DNA from: Strigamia acuminata
Lineage: Eukaryota > Arthropoda > Chilopoda > Geophilomorpha > Linotaeniidae
Length of the DNA: 64,000 nucleotides
NCBI GenBank assembly: GCA_949358305.1
Contig: OX442315.1
Location: forward strand, 37,598,427-37,662,426
Direction of reading: 5' to 3'
The translations under genes and the position numbers were made by a program. The first letter of the stretch is position 1. Each line of letters starts with the position of its first letter. Positions 1 through 11,720 of this stretch are shown in pieces. The notes under the pieces are model-generated. The model did not search any database. It was not told the origin of the DNA and was given only the letters and a program-made list of their open reading frames with translations.

Positions 1-1890
1 ATAAACTAATTGGAGCAGATAGCCCTTTTAATGAACTAATTAAAGCAGATAGCCCTTTTAATGAACTAATTGGAGCAGATAACCCTTTTAATGAACTAAT
101 TGGAGCAGATAGCCCTTTTAATGAACTAATTAAAGCAGATAGCCCTTTTAATAAACTAATTGGAGCAGATAGCCCTTTTAATGAACTAATTGGAGCAGAT
201 AGCCCTTTTAATGAACTAATTAAAGCAGATAGCCCTTTTAATAAACTAATTAAAGCAGATAGCCCTTTTAATGAATTAATTAAAGCAGATAGCCCTTTTA
301 ATGAACTAATTGGAGCAGATAGCTCTTTCAATGAACTAATTGGAGCAGATAGCCCTTTTAATGAACTAATTGGAGCAGATAGCTCTTTCAATGAACTAAT
401 TGGAGCAGATAGCCCTTTTAATGAACTAATTGGAGCAGATAGCCCTTTTAATGAACTAATTGGAGCAGATAGCCCTTTTAATGAACTAATTAAAGCAGAT
501 AGCCCTTTTAATAAACTAATTAAAGCAGATAGCCCTTTTAATGAATTAATTAAAGCAGATAGCCCTTTTAATGAACTAATTGGAGCAGATAGCTCTTTCA
601 ATGAACTAATTGGAGCAGATAGCCCTTTTAATGAACTAATTGGAGCAGATAGCTCTTTCAATGAACTAATTGGAGCAGATAGCCCTTTTAATGAACTAAT
701 TGGAGCAGATAGCCCTTTTAATGAACTAATTAAAGCAGATAGCCCTTTTAATGAACTAATTAAAGCAGATAGCCCTTTTAATGAACTAATTGGAGCAGAT
801 AGCCATTTTAATGAATTAATTAAAGCAGATAGCCCTTTTAATGAACTAATTGGAGCAGATAGCTCTTTCAATGAACTAATTGGAGCAGATAGCCCTTTTA
901 ATGAACTAATTGGAGCAGATAGCTCTTTCAATGAACTAATTGGAGCAGATAGCCCTTTTAATGAACTAATTGGAGCAGATAGCCCTTTTAATGAACTAAT
1001 TGGAGCAGATAGCCCTTTTAATGAACTAATTAAAGCAGATAGCCCTTTTAATAAACTAATTAAAGCAGATAGCCCTTTTAATGAATTAATTAAAGCAGAT
1101 AGCCCTTTTAATGAACTAATTGGAGCAGATAGCTCTTTCAATGAACTAATTGGAGCAGATAGCCCTTTTAATGAACTAATTGGAGCAGATAGCTCTTTCA
1201 ATGAACTAATTGGAGCAGATAGCCCTTTTAATGAACTAATTGGAGCAGATAGCCCTTTTAATGAACTAATTAAAGCAGATAGCCCTTTTAATGAACTAAT
1301 TAAAGCAGATAGCCCTTTTAATGAACTAATTGGAGCAGATAGCCATTTTAATGAATTAATTAAAGCAGATAGCCCTTTTAATGAACTAATTGGAGCAGAT
1401 AGCTCTTTCAATGAACTAATTGGAGCAGATAGCCCTTTTAATGAACTAATTGGAGCAGATAGGCCTTTCAATGAACTAATTGGAGCAGATAGCCCTTTTA
1501 ATGAACTAATTAAAGCAGATAGCCCTTTTAATAAACTAATTGGAGCAGATAGCCCTTTTAATGAACTAATTGGAGCAGATAGCCCTTTTAATGAACTAAT
1601 TAAAGCAGATAGCCCTTTTAATAAACTAATTGGAGCAGATAGCCCTTTTAATGAACTAATTAAAGCAGATAGCCCTTTTAATGAACTAATTGGAGCAGAT
1701 AACCCTTTTAATGAACTAATTGGAGCAGATAGCCCTTTTAATGAACTAATTGGAGCAGATAGGCCTTTCAATGAACTAATTGGAGCAGATAGCCCTTTTA
1801 ATGAACTAATTGGAGCAGATAACCCTTTTAATGAACTAATTTGAGCAGATAGCCCTTTTAATGAACTAATTTGAGCAGATAGCCCTTTCA
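1..1890. repeat. 30-bp satellite array, 540-bp higher-order repeat
   Basis: About 63 head-to-tail copies of a 30-bp unit built from atgaactaat, tggagcagat and agccctttta. Variants occur at fixed places: taaagcagat in the middle block, ataaactaat or atgaattaat at the start, agctctttca, agccatttta, aaccctttta or aggcctttca at the end. The order of variants repeats every 540 bp (18 units): the lines at 301-600 match 841-1140, and 541-900 match 1081-1440. Units 1-240 also match those near 1501-1800. The array runs off the left edge, so its full size is unknown. No ORF or promoter is visible in it. Confidence 0.97.
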
Positions 1891-2556
1891 ATGGACTAAT
1901 TGGACCTGTAATTTGTTTTGATTGAACCCAGCAGTTTCTTCGAAGGCACTTCATTTCGTTGCCGCCGTTTTTAGGCCTCTCATATTCCTAAGAATGCCTA
2001 ACAAGGGGGGCTAGCACCCCCTTGACTCCCTCCCCCCCCCCCCCCGCGAACCTAACCTTACCACTTTTTTTAAGCAAATCTCCTTCCCGGGAATAATGGT
2101 CGGCGGCAGAATAAAGGGCGACAAAATAAAGAAACCCCCTTTTCTTCCTATCAGTTTTTGATTTTTAACTTGGGGGGCCAACTCTATGCCAGCCCCCCAA
2201 ATCAATAGACCAGCAAAATCCTTGAATGGATCTTGTTCAGAATTCAATGGACCTAAATGGACCCCTCCACATTTTTATCTAGGACTAATTGAAAAATTAA
2301 AGCTCTAACTATAATTTGCTCCGATTGACCCCAATGGATGATTCTTTATTCGGATTGGACCCCTCCTGTTTCTAAAATTAATTGATAAATAGGTATTGAG
2401 GAGCTCTGAGAAAGAAAAAATTCTAAATCAATGGACCAACAAAACTAACGATTGAACCAAATAGCCCTTTCAGTGGATTAAATGGATCTGTCATTAGCTT
2501 TGAGTGAACTAGAAATGCACAAATGTTTTGTCTCAAAAGTATTTATGATGTAAATA
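1891..2556. other. Satellite boundary with degenerate monomers; no gene
   Basis: The array decays here into scattered monomer-like pieces such as tagccctttcaatggactaa (1881-1900) and tagccctttcagtggatta (2461-2480), separated by unrelated sequence and a C13 homopolymer near 2032-2045. This looks like the source or a worn edge of the satellite. No coding region is supported. Confidence 0.6.
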
Positions 2557-3210
2557 CAGGGTGACTCAAAAAACGTATATACATTTAAAGAAAACACATT
2601 AATCATTACTTCTGGATAGTGTTGTTTAATTAATGTTTTTGATGAAGTAAGTTTTTTTCACTGTATCATTTTGGACAATCTAAGCTTTCGTTCTTGAGAT
2701 ATTTGCGTTCTTCATAAATTTTGGTCCAAATTCATGCAATCAAACATGGCGAATTGGGACAAAAATTGATGAAAAACACAAATATCTCAAAAACAAAAGT
2801 TCATATCAGCAAAAACTAAACACCAATGATAATAATCAGCATACTTGTTGAGAGTTGAATGCACTCCTGTGCAAAAGAAAAGACCACCATAAACACATAT
2901 TAACACAGGTGAATGAACACCTTTTATTCATAGAGAGAAAAACATGTAAGTTCAAAAATCGAACAAATCCATACACAAAACTAATACAGAATAAATCTCT
3001 ATACATAACTTAACAAGAGCAGAACAAATCCCTATACATTTAATAAGGATAGAACAAATCATAATGAATAGTACCAAAATAATATCAACCAAGAGAGAGA
3101 GAGCGAAGAAAACAACATCAGAACTGTTAATTAAACAACACTGCCCACAACTAATACTGCATTAATATATATTTTATTTAAAAGTGTATACATTTTTTTG
3201 AGACACCTTT
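2557..3210. mobile_element. MITE family A, copy 1 (long internal spacer)
   Basis: The left end reads cagggtgactcaaaaaacg and the right end is its imperfect inverse (ttttttgagacaccttt). The repeats extend inward about 80 bp to a shared gtgttgtttaattaa. There is no coding capacity. A second, shorter copy sits at 12337-12714. Superfamily not assigned; target duplication not clear. Confidence 0.75.
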
Positions 3211-3299
3211 CACATAACTGATATACAATTTGACAATAAATTGTGAATTATTTTTTACTGTATACTTGGTTATGGGTTGGCAAGAAGTCTCAACGGAAG

Positions 3300-4076
3300 A
3301 GGAATTTCACCTAGGACAACGGTTGCTGCAATGTGCGCCATCAGACATCAGTACAGACAATACTGTCAGAGGATCCCGAACTGGACTTCTTCAAAATCAC
3401 CAGCGAATCGCTTGCCTAATACGGCAAGTCTACCGAAGCGGAAAATTAATGGAATGAGCCTTTTACCTGTTATCAATGCGATAAAACCGGACACATTGCG
3501 ATTGGATGCCGTGAAAAAAGAATGTTGGCCTAAAAAGAAGCCTAGAAAGAATGTCGTAAAGACTGCAGTTGTAAATTCATCATCCAGAATGGATTGATAC
3601 TAAGAAGAACACTTGTGCAAGAATGGCAGTTGTTCCATCCGGAAACAACAAGAAATCGGATTCATTGAAGACAAAGCGCACTTTCTGTTTGAGAGCTGGT
3701 GTTGGTCAAGAATAGAAGTGCAGCTCAAGTACTGGTCATCTTGAAGATGTTTGGATATTGGATTCAGGCGTATCCACTGACATGGCCTGCACTGCAAGCA
3801 AGAGTGTTTTTCTGATTTAATCGATAATAAAACGACTATTATGAAAATTAATGAAAGGTATCCACTTGAATTTAAAAATATGGGTCACTAATATGGTGTC
3901 TCTGCTGTCATCTACAGATGATTGTGAAAATTGTATGAACATACAGGACGAGTTGTATGTGCCAGATTTAAAGGGGAATTTGTTGAGTTTAGCGAATGCA
4001 CAATGGGGCGAAATGATGGTTTTTTGATGATAAAAGGATAATAAAAGGAATGACAAAAGTTTATACATCGTGAATG
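3300..4076 (+). pseudogene. Ty1/copia gag-protease remnant
   Basis: A broken plus-strand copia fragment. Near 3462-3520 it encodes a CCHC zinc knuckle (CYQCDKTGHIAIGC). Near 3750-3790 there is a protease-like WILDSGVSTDMAC, and near 3940-4010 a stretch reading ELYVPDLKGNLLSLANAQ, typical of copia between protease and integrase. These lie in different frames, so several indels separate them. A Tc1-like element inserted at its right end (4077). It is non-functional and unrelated in position and strand to the LTR element at 7.9-11.7 kb. Confidence 0.75.
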
Positions 4077-4359
4077 TACAACACCTGGTAGAAAGTATAA
4101 CGATACTTCTTCTGCTTCAAAAAATTAGTAAAAAAAGTTCCTGTAAAAAATCGGTGTTAAAGAATTAGATGGAATCAATAAAGGGCTAAATAATAACAAC
4201 ATTCAATCTAACTTTTGGCTATTTACAAAAAAAAAAAATTCTGAGCTTAGAAATCCCTTATTTTCTTAACATGGGGTTGGAAAAAAGTATCAGATTGCTG
4301 CAAGCAGTGGAAATATGTACGCGATATTTACAAAAAAAAAAAAAAAAAAAATATTTCGT

Positions 4360-5799
4360 AGCTCCACCCTTTGCCTTTATGACTGCCTTTATCCTTCTTG
4401 GAAGTTAGCAAACAAGTTTATCAAAAAGGTCTGGACTTATTTCATTCATCCCAACTCAGCTTGATGACATCTGCAAGTGATTGCTTATCACTTGGCTTCT
4501 TTTGGCTAACAAGTTTTTTTTAACTCCCACCAAACATTTTCGATGGGGTTCAGGTCTGGACTTTGTGCTGGCCATTTCAACACTCGAATATTTCTCTCTT
4601 GCAAATATTTTTGCACACATTTGGCACGATGGCAGGTATACTCTGGCTGAGTATAAGGTTGCGCTATTTCCTATTGGCCCGGCCTTTTCACTAGTGTAGT
4701 GATCCCAAAAAATAGATCAAAACACTGGCTGACATTTTGAATACTTTCCAGGCAAAACAACCAATAAAAAATTACAAAAATTGCTTTCTTTCCTGACAAA
4801 GTAACCAATAAGCTGAACCAACCTAACAAACATGTATTTTGATAGCATAAAACATTATTTTTTGAATTGAATAAACATTTTATTATAAAAAAATAATAAA
4901 CTTACATCATTTCACTCATTATAATAATAAATAAATAATTAATAATAATTAAAAACATAAGAAAACTACTTTTCCTGGTGGTAGTACACAGTCCACAGTT
5001 AGGAGTGATCAGGCTGGACCAATAAAAATTAGTGCAACCTTATACTCTGTCAGAGTATAGTATTATCATCCTAAAACACAACATCATCTGAATCATCAAA
5101 GTGGTCTTCGAGAGTTGGAAGCGGAAGCAGAAATGTATCAAGGATGTACACTTCTGAGTTCACAGTTCCTTTCACAATACACATTTTGCCTGGACCCACG
5201 GCTGAAATGCATTCCCAAATCATCAAACTTTGCAAAAATTTCACTGTTGACAAGAAGCAGTCTGGATTAAATTTTTCACTGGTTCTCCTCCTGACAAATT
5301 TTCTTGTGTCATCGCCTGCTCCTAAGCAAATCCGTGATTCATTGCTGAAAACCACCTTTTTCCAGTCATCTGTTGACCAGTTTCGATGTTCTTTGACCCA
5401 TTTGAATCGGTTCCTGCGATGCATTCGAGTGAGCAGAAGTTTCTTTTTAGCTTCGTTAAATAAGAAACCTTTAGCATTTAATCTATCCCGTGCTGTGCGG
5501 TCAGAAACATCAACTCCACTCTTTATCCATTCTAAATTTATTTGTTTAGATGTGGATTTTCGCATTTTACGGCAAATTTTCACAAATTGTTTATCCTGCT
5601 TGGCTGTTGTCTCATGCGAACGACCACTTCTAAAATGGTTTATTACCAATCCAGTTGTTTTAAACTTTAGCAAAGTACTTGAAACTGTACTTTGGGCACA
5701 CCCAATCACTGTTGCCACATCCTTTTGAGTTTTTCCTCCATTTAGCAGGCGAATAATTCGGTTTTTGGTGTCTTGAGACAGTTCTTTTGCAGGAGACAT
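4360..5799 (-). pseudogene. Tc1-like transposase, interrupted by a MITE
   Basis: Reading down from the ATG at 5799, the first ~60 residues hold a helix-turn-helix (KTQKDVATVIGCAQSTVS) and then an HTH_Tc3_2-like region. The first catalytic position reads VVFSNES where the family has FSDES, so the first Asp is Asn. The ORF stops at 5071 where the family has a Gln before the second catalytic Asp (VVF-stop-DDN). The MITE then splits the gene at 5058, and the sequence resumes at 4638 with CHRAK and continues to [15 protein letters not shown], which carries the catalytic Glu of DD34E. A frameshift and stop follow at an A8 run. With the MITE and one TA removed, spacing fits the family. It has at least four independent inactivating changes. 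Confidence 0.9.
4639..5057. mobile_element. MITE family B (TACTCTG ends), copy A, nested in Tc1 transposase
   Basis: Begins TACTCTGGCTGAGTATAAGG and ends with the inverse of TACTCTGACAGAGTATAAGG; the repeats match for about 35 bp. TA is duplicated on both sides (4637-4638, 5058-5059). There is a subterminal palindrome, an AT-rich core and no ORF. The size is 419 bp. Relatives are at 25181, 28792 and 51400. The TA duplication suggests mobilisation by a Tc1/mariner-type transposase. Confidence 0.92.
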
Positions 5800-6224
5800 G
5801 GCAAATGAATAAACGATGGCAAATAATGAACTACAGGATGCAAATTAGTTCAGACATATTTTACGTTGTTGTCATTTGCATATTTAAAGGAATGTGTACA
5901 TGGAATTGTCTGTAATTGTTTTTGTGTGTGTAAAGATCGCATACTTATTTCTACTGCTTGCAGCAATCTAATACTTTTTTCCAATCCCATGTTAAGAAAA
6001 CATTGGATTTCGCAGCTCAAAATTGTTTTTTTTTTTGTAAATAACTAAAAGTTAGATTAAATGTTATTATTAAGCCCTTTATTGATTCCATCTAATTCTT
6101 TAACACCAATTTTTTACAGGAACTTTTTCTACTGATTATTTTAGGCAGAAGAAGTATCGCATACTTTCTGCCAGGGGTTTAAAAGCAGGAGTTTCTCTGG
6201 ATCATGTCACTGATAAAAGAGATG

Positions 6225-6905
6225 AAAAAAGTTAGATTGACCTTTACTCTACAGAAGGAAAATGTCAACTTTACAGAGGCATTTTAGAAAGAAATCTTGT
6301 CTAATAAAAAAATATTGGGTTTGGTTGTAGCAACAGGACAACAACCAAAAACATATGTCGAAATTTTCGGGAGTGTTTCACACAAAAATAAAATCAGACA
6401 ACTTCAATGGCTTTCTCAGTTGCTTTATCCTTAATCCAATTGAACATTTATGAGATAATTTCTTTATTTGGAACAAATAGTTCCTCTTATAGTTCTAGAA
6501 AAAAACGTACCATTGTTGAAATTAGCAATTTTTGAAGATTGGTGTAAAATATTTCCATCAGTGCTACTGAAATTGCTTAAAATTGCGTTGAATGATTGAA
6601 AGCAATACTACAGGCTAAAGGAGGGCCAACAAAGCCTTAGCAGACATTGTTTTAAGGTTTCTCGATGCTAAACAGAGTTTGTAAACTTACTTTTGCCTCT
6701 TACTTTTTGATGTCACTTCACAAACAAATTTTTTTCTCAGAAACTAATGGATAGATTTTGATAAAATTTTAGGTGAATAAAGTAGGATGTTGTACAAGCA
6801 TCCAGTTAAAATTTCATTAATTTTCCTCTATTTCTTTCCGAGATACAGCCTGGAGAATCAACATTATGCGTTTGTAAACTTACTTTTGCCCCCCCCCCCC
6901 ACTGT
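6225..6905 (+). pseudogene. Second Tc1-like transposase remnant, C-terminal part
   Basis: Plus-strand fragments of a Tc1 transposase in shifting frames. GILERNL appears near 6272-6300, a NNQKHMSKF stretch at the usual DNDPKHT position near 6335, and LNPIEHL near 6430-6450, the motif with the catalytic Glu, followed by a stop where Trp is expected. The tail ends near 6905 with tttgtaaacttacttttgcc, also present at 6675, which may be half of an inverted repeat. No intact ORF. Confidence 0.7.
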
Positions 6906-7868
6906 ATTGCCTACATGAGACACTTGTTTTATATGCAAGAAGGCCCCTTCCTAAAACATGGTGCTGGTTATGAGTTGATCCTAAGGTTAAGGTGCAGATT
7001 CATGTGCTTCAGGTTAGTAGCCATGTAAACTGCTCTAAGCCCACTTGCTAAACAGGATGTGGCAACTTCTTGAGAGAAGTATAATTCTCAAAATATTAAA
7101 TCTGCCCAAAATACCTAAATATAAATCGCATTTATTGAACCACACAAACAATTTTAAAAAGGCAAGTTTAACCAAAATTAATTTAAATAATATTTTTTTT
7201 GCAAAATGCCCAGCTGCATACGATTACAACAGGCTTGTTGTGCAACATTTTACGTTTATTTTGGATCTGAGTGAAATATGGGCCATCTATTACAAAAAAT
7301 GCTCGTAAAATCTCTTTACTTCCTTTATCTCATCCAATAAATGAATACAGATGTTTATTTACTTCTGATAAAACAAAGTGGTGCATTCATAAAATAATTT
7401 AGACTAAATAGCATTTTAAACGTATTTATAGGGATAGTCTAGTTCAGTGCTTCTCAAACTATGTAATGTCACAAGACCAGTATTTTTTTCCCTGTATCAT
7501 GGACCTGTATCATTTTGTCCCAATCTGTTACAGACCGGTATCGTATTCAGTTGTGGTGACATTTTTATGGCACTATAGTAGAACTAGAGAACATTTATGT
7601 AAAACAAACTCAATTTTTATTTAGTATTAAAATTTTATGCGGTTTTTCAATGCTCATTGATCAGTCATACGAACGACCATCAGCGATCAGTTTTTAATCT
7701 ACTTTTTAATCAATTTTTGTTTTTATATACAATATAGTATGTTTTAACCGGTTTTAACCTCGTCACGATCCTGGCTTGCGACAGGTTTAAAAATCAAAAC
7801 TGGTTTCTTCATTTTCTAAATTCCCTATTTTAGACACAATCACTTACGCCTTCGACATAGCAACCAAC
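6906..7868. other. AT-rich spacer, no gene recognised
   Basis: The ORFs here are short, low in complexity and match no family I know. The last five bases (7864-7868, ccaac) are one copy of the target duplication of the adjacent LTR element. Confidence 0.5.
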
Positions 7869-8052
7869 TGTTGATACATTCAATAAAGTTCTCAGGCATT
7901 CGAACGGTAAAAAGATGAGTGATTTGCTTTAATCGACCATTTTGTTACAACTCGTTGTCAAAGACAACCGCTTGCGCGCAACAAAGCTCATTTCATAGAG
8001 TGATTAACAATCGCGTAATTAGTGATTACTTTGATGTTAAAATTCACTCACA
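7869..8052 (-). repeat. 3' LTR of the copia-like element
   Basis: 184 bp, TG...CA. It pairs with 11537-11720, with five visible substitutions. A matching tandem tract gtgattaacaatcgcg lies near its inner end. Confidence 0.95.
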
Positions 8053-8066
8053 ATCTCCCCTTCATT
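8053..8066 (-). promoter_or_regulatory. Polypurine tract of the copia-like element
   Basis: On the minus strand the bases directly before the 3' LTR read gaaggggagatt. This is the expected place and composition for plus-strand DNA priming. Confidence 0.75.
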
Positions 8067-8213
8067 TTGACACTCAAAGTAAACAAAAAACAAACTATCA
8101 TCAAACTTAAACAACTAACATAAACATCATAAACAATCATTCGACTTGTCTTCAAAGGATGTTCATTCCTCACAAACATTTGTCTGTGTTGGGTTTGCAA
8201 AGCGGTTTTGTCA

Positions 8214-11200
8214 TCACATCAGCCCACATCTCCACTCCTGAAACGTGGACCACCTGAATCTTGCCTCGACTCTCGATTTAATTAGATGATATTTTCGGTT
8301 CAGGTACTTTGTCCGTACTCTTTGTATCCCATCTTGCAGCATCTGGACTGCTGCCTCGTTGTCGTTACAGAGCTTAATCTGTTTGCCGACCGGTGCTCGT
8401 AGATCTCCAAAAATCCCTTTCACCCAGCTCAATTCTTTGATTCCATCAGCCACCGCATCTAACTCGCTCTCGCAAGAAGATTCTGCCACATTGCCTTGTT
8501 TCTTGCACCTCCAACTCAACAACGAATCCCCATTCTTCACTATGTAGCCTGTAAATGATCGTGCGTGTTGCGTCGAATTCCAACTCGCATCCGCATAGGA
8601 ATGCAAACGATGTTCTCCCTTTGTGTATCTCAGCTTATAATCCAACGTTCCTCGAATGTATCAGTACTCGCTTTGCCGCCGCCATGTGTATCTCCCTCGG
8701 ATCTTTGTTAAAGCGAGAGAGAGAGCTTACTGCAAAACTCAAATCTGGCATGGTGCTGGTCGCTAGGTACATTATGCTACCTATGACTTTCTGGTAAAGT
8801 CTCTGATCCACAGGCTCGCTATCTTCGAATTCTTCCAACTTGAGTCCTAGTTCACACGGTGTAGCAACTGGATTACATTTGTCCATCCCAAAACGTTTCA
8901 ATATCTTTTCCGCATATTTGCGTACGTAAGTTTGCCCATCGCCACCAATTCCACAAACTTGCCCAAATCTCTGATCTTTTCATCTCGAATTTTCGCGTTT
9001 GAGCTCACCGTCATAAGATCGTTGACATAAACTGCTATAGTGCTATGTAAATTGTCCCATCGTCACTCCTGTATTGGTAAAGACATGGATCATCTGCTAA
9101 TCTCTTGAAACCGCAAGCTGTCAAAACTTTGTGAAGTCTTTCATTCCAACAACGTCCTGCTTGTTTTAAGCCATAAATGCTTTTCAAAAGTCTTCAGACA
9201 AATTCGATTCCTTCTTCTTCGAATCCTTCCGGTTGCTCTATGAAGATTCTCTCCTTTAATTTGCCATGCAAGTACGCTGTCTTCACGTCGTACAAATCCA
9301 AGAGAAGGTCTTCCTTTGCCGCCAAGTCTAGTAAGATTCTCAGTGACTCAATTCGCACCACCGGCGAAAATGTCTGGTCATAGTCAGTTCTTGGTTCACG
9401 GCCACCAGACGCGCTTTGTAGCGATTAAGCCTCTCGTCTGGGTTTTCCTTTATTCTAAACACCCATTTGGATTTCACCGGTTTCACGTCATGTGGTCTCT
9501 TCTCCATTCTCCAAACTCTGTGCTGATGCATGGAATTAATCTCATCTTGCATCGCTTCACTCCATTTATCCGCCTCGGGTAACGTCATTGCTTGCTTGTG
9601 TGTGGCAGGCGTTATCATAACGTCAGCCACGTTGGCTTGTTCTCTCAGCCTTCCCGAGCGACGTACACCTTGTTGCAATAAATCCGCTTCAACCGCCTCC
9701 ACTTTCGCCTGTTTCTCAACAGCCAAAACTTCTTTGGTTGCGCCGGGTCTCCTTCTTCCCCTCCGAGCGGGGACTTGCGCCGGCAGCCATTCCGGCTCTC
9801 ATTCTGGCACTTGTTCCGACTCCTGTTCCAGTTCTGGTTCCAGTTCACGTTGCGGTTTGGGTTGCACGTCCACAATTGGCGCAGGTACCTCGATCGGAAG
9901 AACCGGCGCATCATAATGGACATCTAATTCCACCAATTCGTCGGTTTTGGCTACCCCGGATACAGCCAAACTGCCCAGTCGTGTCTCGTCAAATGCCACG
10001 TCACGCGACTCCGTAATTCGTCCAGTCTCTTGCATAAAAAGACGATATGCTTTGCGTTTCGCTGAATATCCGACTAAAAAACTTTCTTTTGTCTTCTCGC
10101 TCAATTTTGTTTGCCGAAATTTTGGTTCCAGCACGTGTGCCACACACCCAAATCTTCGCAGTTAAGAAACATCCGGCGGGCGTCCTATTCCTATCCATAC
10201 CTCGTATGGAGTTTTACCATGCACGCTCGATCTGCACCTGTTCCGCAGGTAAGCCGCCGTTAACATAGCCTCCCCCCAAAATGGCAACGCCAAACCTGAG
10301 TCCAACATCAAGGCTCTCATCGCTTCTGTGATGGTCCGGTTGGCCCATTCGGATACTCCATTGCTCATTGGTGTCCAAGGTGTGGTCAGCTCGTGACTGA
10401 TCCACTTCTGGTTGTAAAACTTTGATAGGTTTTTGTTTAAAAATTCTCCGCCATTATCTGTCCGAACGCGTTTGACTTTTTCCCCTTTCTGCAATTCGTG
10501 CTTTGGCTTCACCCACGCACCAAACGAATATTCGCGTGGCTTGATTGATGGGTACGCCTCGCAACGTGCGCTGTATTCCGTTGACTTTTTTCCTCCTCGT
10601 CTTCTCTCAAATGGTTTCGTTCCACTTGCTCGTATTCGTGCATTTGCACTTTCCGTCAGTCCTTCTTTGCTCTTATCCTTGGACCAGCAGTCCCTGTCAA
10701 AATGTCCCTTTTTGTGGCAATTGTAGCATTCAATTCCAGCTTTCCCTTTTGGTCGCGCCCTGTAGGCATTTTCGGATCCTTGCCCGCTCTTTTTCTTGTC
10801 TCGTAATCCTCCTTCTTCCGCTCGAAGCATCGTTCGTGCGTCCATCATCGACAAATCGTTTTTCTGGCCCTCAAAAATTCTAACGTTGTGCTCGAATTCT
10901 GCCCGCAATCCCTGAGCCACGTAAGCAACCATTTCTTGGTTAGAATAAACCTTTCCAAGCTCTGCTCCCTTTGCTCCTATTGCTTCGCGTATTCATTCAC
11001 GTATTCACGTATTCACGTATTCATCTACGGTCTCTTTTTCTTGCATCTTCAGCTTTGCCAACTCTATTCCACACTTGACTATTTCGTAGCTATTCCTTGG
11101 CCCCATGTCAGCCTCAATCTTCTCCCACAAGCTTTTTGCACTTGTGTCGGTGCTGTATCGTACAGCCTGCTCCGTCGAAAGTGGCGACCTCGTCGTTCTT

Positions 11201-11413
11201 CCTTTCCCAATCCTCCCAAATTGCTTGCATTTGGACATAATTCGCCTGTCCTGGTCGTGCCTTCTCCGGTTCAGCTTGCTCAATCGTCGTTTTCCACAAA
11301 CATTTCTTTTTCAGCACCGTCCTCACGCGCATCTTCCATAGGAAATAATTCCGCTCTGTCAGCCTCTCTATCGCCGTTGAAGTTGAAGAAATATTCACGA
11401 CCGCCACCGCCAT
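8214..11413 (-). pseudogene. copia gag-pol, deleted and frameshifted
   Basis: Minus-strand order is gag, integrase, reverse transcriptase, RNase H, which is the Ty1/copia order. Gag starts near 11413 (MAVAVVNISSTSTAIERL) and holds a CYNCHKKGHFDRDCW zinc knuckle near 10720. Sequence then jumps to the integrase core (VRTDNGGEFLNKNL, 10440-10470), so the protease and the integrase HHCC domain are deleted. The integrase tail and the linker rich in Glu, Pro and Asn repeats run 9640-10160. RT pieces follow at 9340-9530 (WVFRIKENPDERLNRYKARL), and near 9030 the catalytic box reads YVNDL where YVDD is expected. RNase H (YADASWNSTQ, SCESELDAVADGIKEL) lies at 8214-8645. Frame changes at several points and the RT Asp change make it inactive. 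Confidence 0.9.
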
Positions 11414-11518
11414 CTTGTCTCCAACAAATGCGTGCGAAAAAAAACGTACGAATTATTTTCTCTTCTTAATTTCACTAATTTCTACTTCTGCTTCACTGTC
11501 ACAGCCCGATTTTTCCAA

Positions 11519-11536
11519 CCGTCATCTGCTACCACT
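11519..11536 (-). promoter_or_regulatory. Primer-binding site, initiator Met tRNA
   Basis: Immediately inside the 5' LTR the minus strand reads tggtagcagatgacgg after a 2-base gap. This complements the 3' end of animal initiator methionine tRNA for the first ten bases. Many copia elements in plants use the same tRNA end. Confidence 0.8.
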
Positions 11537-11720
11537 TGTTGATACATTCAATAACGTTCTCAGGCATTCAAACGGTAAAAAGATGAGTGATTTGCTTTAA
11601 TCGACCATTTTGTTACAACTCGTTGTCAAAGACAACCGCTTGCGCGCAACAAAGCTCATTCCACAGAGTGATTAACAATCGCGCAATTAGTGATTACTTT
11701 GATGTTAAAATTCACTCACA
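11537..11720 (-). repeat. 5' LTR of the copia-like element
   Basis: 184 bp, TG...CA, pairs with 7869-8052. On the minus strand this copy would carry the promoter. The ccaac target duplication follows at 11721-11725. Confidence 0.95.

Larger units (their letters stand above)
4079..6179 (-). mobile_element. Tc1/mariner element with ~240-bp terminal inverted repeats
   Basis: The ends are caacacctggtagaaag on the left and the inverse of aaacccctggcagaaag on the right, each flanked by TA (4077-4078, 6180-6181). The inverted repeats run about 240 bp (4079-4325 and 5930-6179) and include ggaatcaataaagggct in both. One transposase gene lies between them on the minus strand. A MITE (4639-5057) is nested inside that gene. 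The long repeats resemble IR-type Tc1 elements rather than short-TIR mariners. It is inactive: see the transposase entry. Confidence 0.88.
7869..11720 (-). mobile_element. Ty1/copia-like LTR retrotransposon, both LTRs and 5-bp TSD
   Basis: Two 184-bp direct repeats beginning TG and ending CA (7869-8052, 11537-11720) bound a minus-strand gag-pol. The 5-bp target duplication ccaac is perfect (7864-7868, 11721-11725). A primer-binding site lies just inside the 5' LTR and a purine tract just inside the 3' LTR. The LTRs differ at about 5 of 184 sites (about 2.7 percent), so the insertion is not very recent. At 3852 bp it is short for copia, and the protease and the start of integrase are missing. 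It therefore depends on other copies, if it moved in this form. Confidence 0.95.

Noticed and set aside
1-1890. CRISPR-like array (regular 30-bp repeats)
   Set aside because: There are no unique spacers; units are contiguous and the genome is eukaryotic.
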